This document shows, piece after piece, positions 63,569 through 64,000 of a DNA stretch of 64,000 nt. The notes below the pieces were generated by a model that was given only the letters and a program-made list of their open reading frames with translations, was not told the DNA's origin and made no database searches. This DNA is from Siderastrea radians (Eukaryota; Cnidaria; Anthozoa; Scleractinia; Rhizangiidae), in the NCBI GenBank assembly GCA_964017195.1, contig OZ024895.1, positions 32,051,375-32,115,374 on the forward strand, read 5' to 3'. The position numbers and the translations under genes were made by a program. The first letter of the stretch is position 1. Each line of letters starts with the position of its first letter.

Positions 63569-64000
63569 GCGTAAGGGCTCTTCTCGTGAAAACGACACCG
63601 ACAGATATAAGTATAAGAATGAACATAAAAGGAATAGACACAGTTGTTCATCGTATCCTTGTTAAATATATAAAAATCACCACGACATATACAGCATAAA
63701 GGAAATTTTTTTAATTCTTCGCCACGTGCTTTCCCTTTTGTTTTTGCTTGCGTCAAGACCATTTTTACGTTGACATAAGTGTTGATACTCATGTGCTTGT
63801 GTTTGAAATTGAAAGTACGATTGGATGCACAAAGACAATAAAACAAACTTAGCATCGAGCTAGGCTTTGAGTAGTCGCTATTTTCCTTCAAGAATAGAGA
63901 AGTGCGTGGCGAATCCCGAGGAATTTTTTAGGACATGTTTAGAAGAAAGGTAGGGAATTTCTAGTGCTAGGGCTGTCATGACAGGAGGGTTACCGTGGTT

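Larger units (their letters stand above)
60684..64000 (+). repeat. start of a further array unit, rearranged
   Basis: Order: 43440-like segment, SINE, A block (61650-62600), C block (62700-63310), minisatellite, then B block (63570-64000, ending in the CATGACAGGAGG landmark of 30863 and 47648). In units 2 and 3 the order is A, B, C. The window ends inside this unit. Confidence 0.65.

Noticed and set aside
63315..63665. 116-codon hydrophobic repeat protein
   Set aside because: Open only because the minisatellite period is a multiple of three; no homologous frame in other units.

Overview
The window is eukaryotic, AT-rich and packed with DNA transposons. It looks like accessory DNA from an invertebrate metazoan, most likely an anthozoan cnidarian (stony coral or relative). 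The basis for that is tandem intron-poor C2H2 zinc-finger (ZNF) genes, Penelope-like and pogo/hAT/piggyBac-type relics, a homeobox exon, and many foldback and MITE families. The phylum is inferred from general resemblance; no search was run. Confident coding content is small: three C2H2 ZNF reading frames on the + strand (26049-26840, 38907-39674, 57984-58583) and one broken 3' fragment (59337-59606).

Layout. 1-16.4 kb is a mosaic of transposons and inverted repeats. It holds a nested MITE at 2.8-3.8 kb, a hAT/ZMYM1-like transposase pseudogene at 5 kb, a foldback inside a foldback at 7.3-8.3 kb, and a TA-flanked element at 9.9-11.9 kb. That last element sits between two ~650 bp inverted arms (8.97-9.6 and 14.3-15.06 kb) carrying a TATA-type promoter. 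One arm leads to a possible signal-peptide exon. The other leads to an orphan homeobox helix-3 exon at 15.13 kb. A degenerate two-exon minus-strand gene follows at 15.6-16.1 kb.

From about 17.2 kb to the end the window is a tandem segmental-duplication array. Each unit runs: SINE-like block, A block, B block, C block, ZNF 5' flank, ZNF gene, ZNF 3' flank. Unit 1 (about 17.2-28.3 kb) carries ZNF1, unit 2 (28.3-41.2 kb) ZNF2, unit 3 (43.4-58.7 kb) ZNF3. A fragment follows (59.3-60.4 kb) and a new unit starts at 60.7 kb. Units 2 and 3 are close copies, so each insertion in one can be checked against an empty site in the other. This gives target-site duplications (TSDs) and excision scars by eye.

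The ZNF proteins share an invariant atypical C-terminus and canonical linkers but differ in the DNA-contacting positions of their fingers and in finger number. That pattern is expected of a recombining, fast-evolving DNA-binding family within transposon-rich duplications. A role in transposon control is possible but is inference only.
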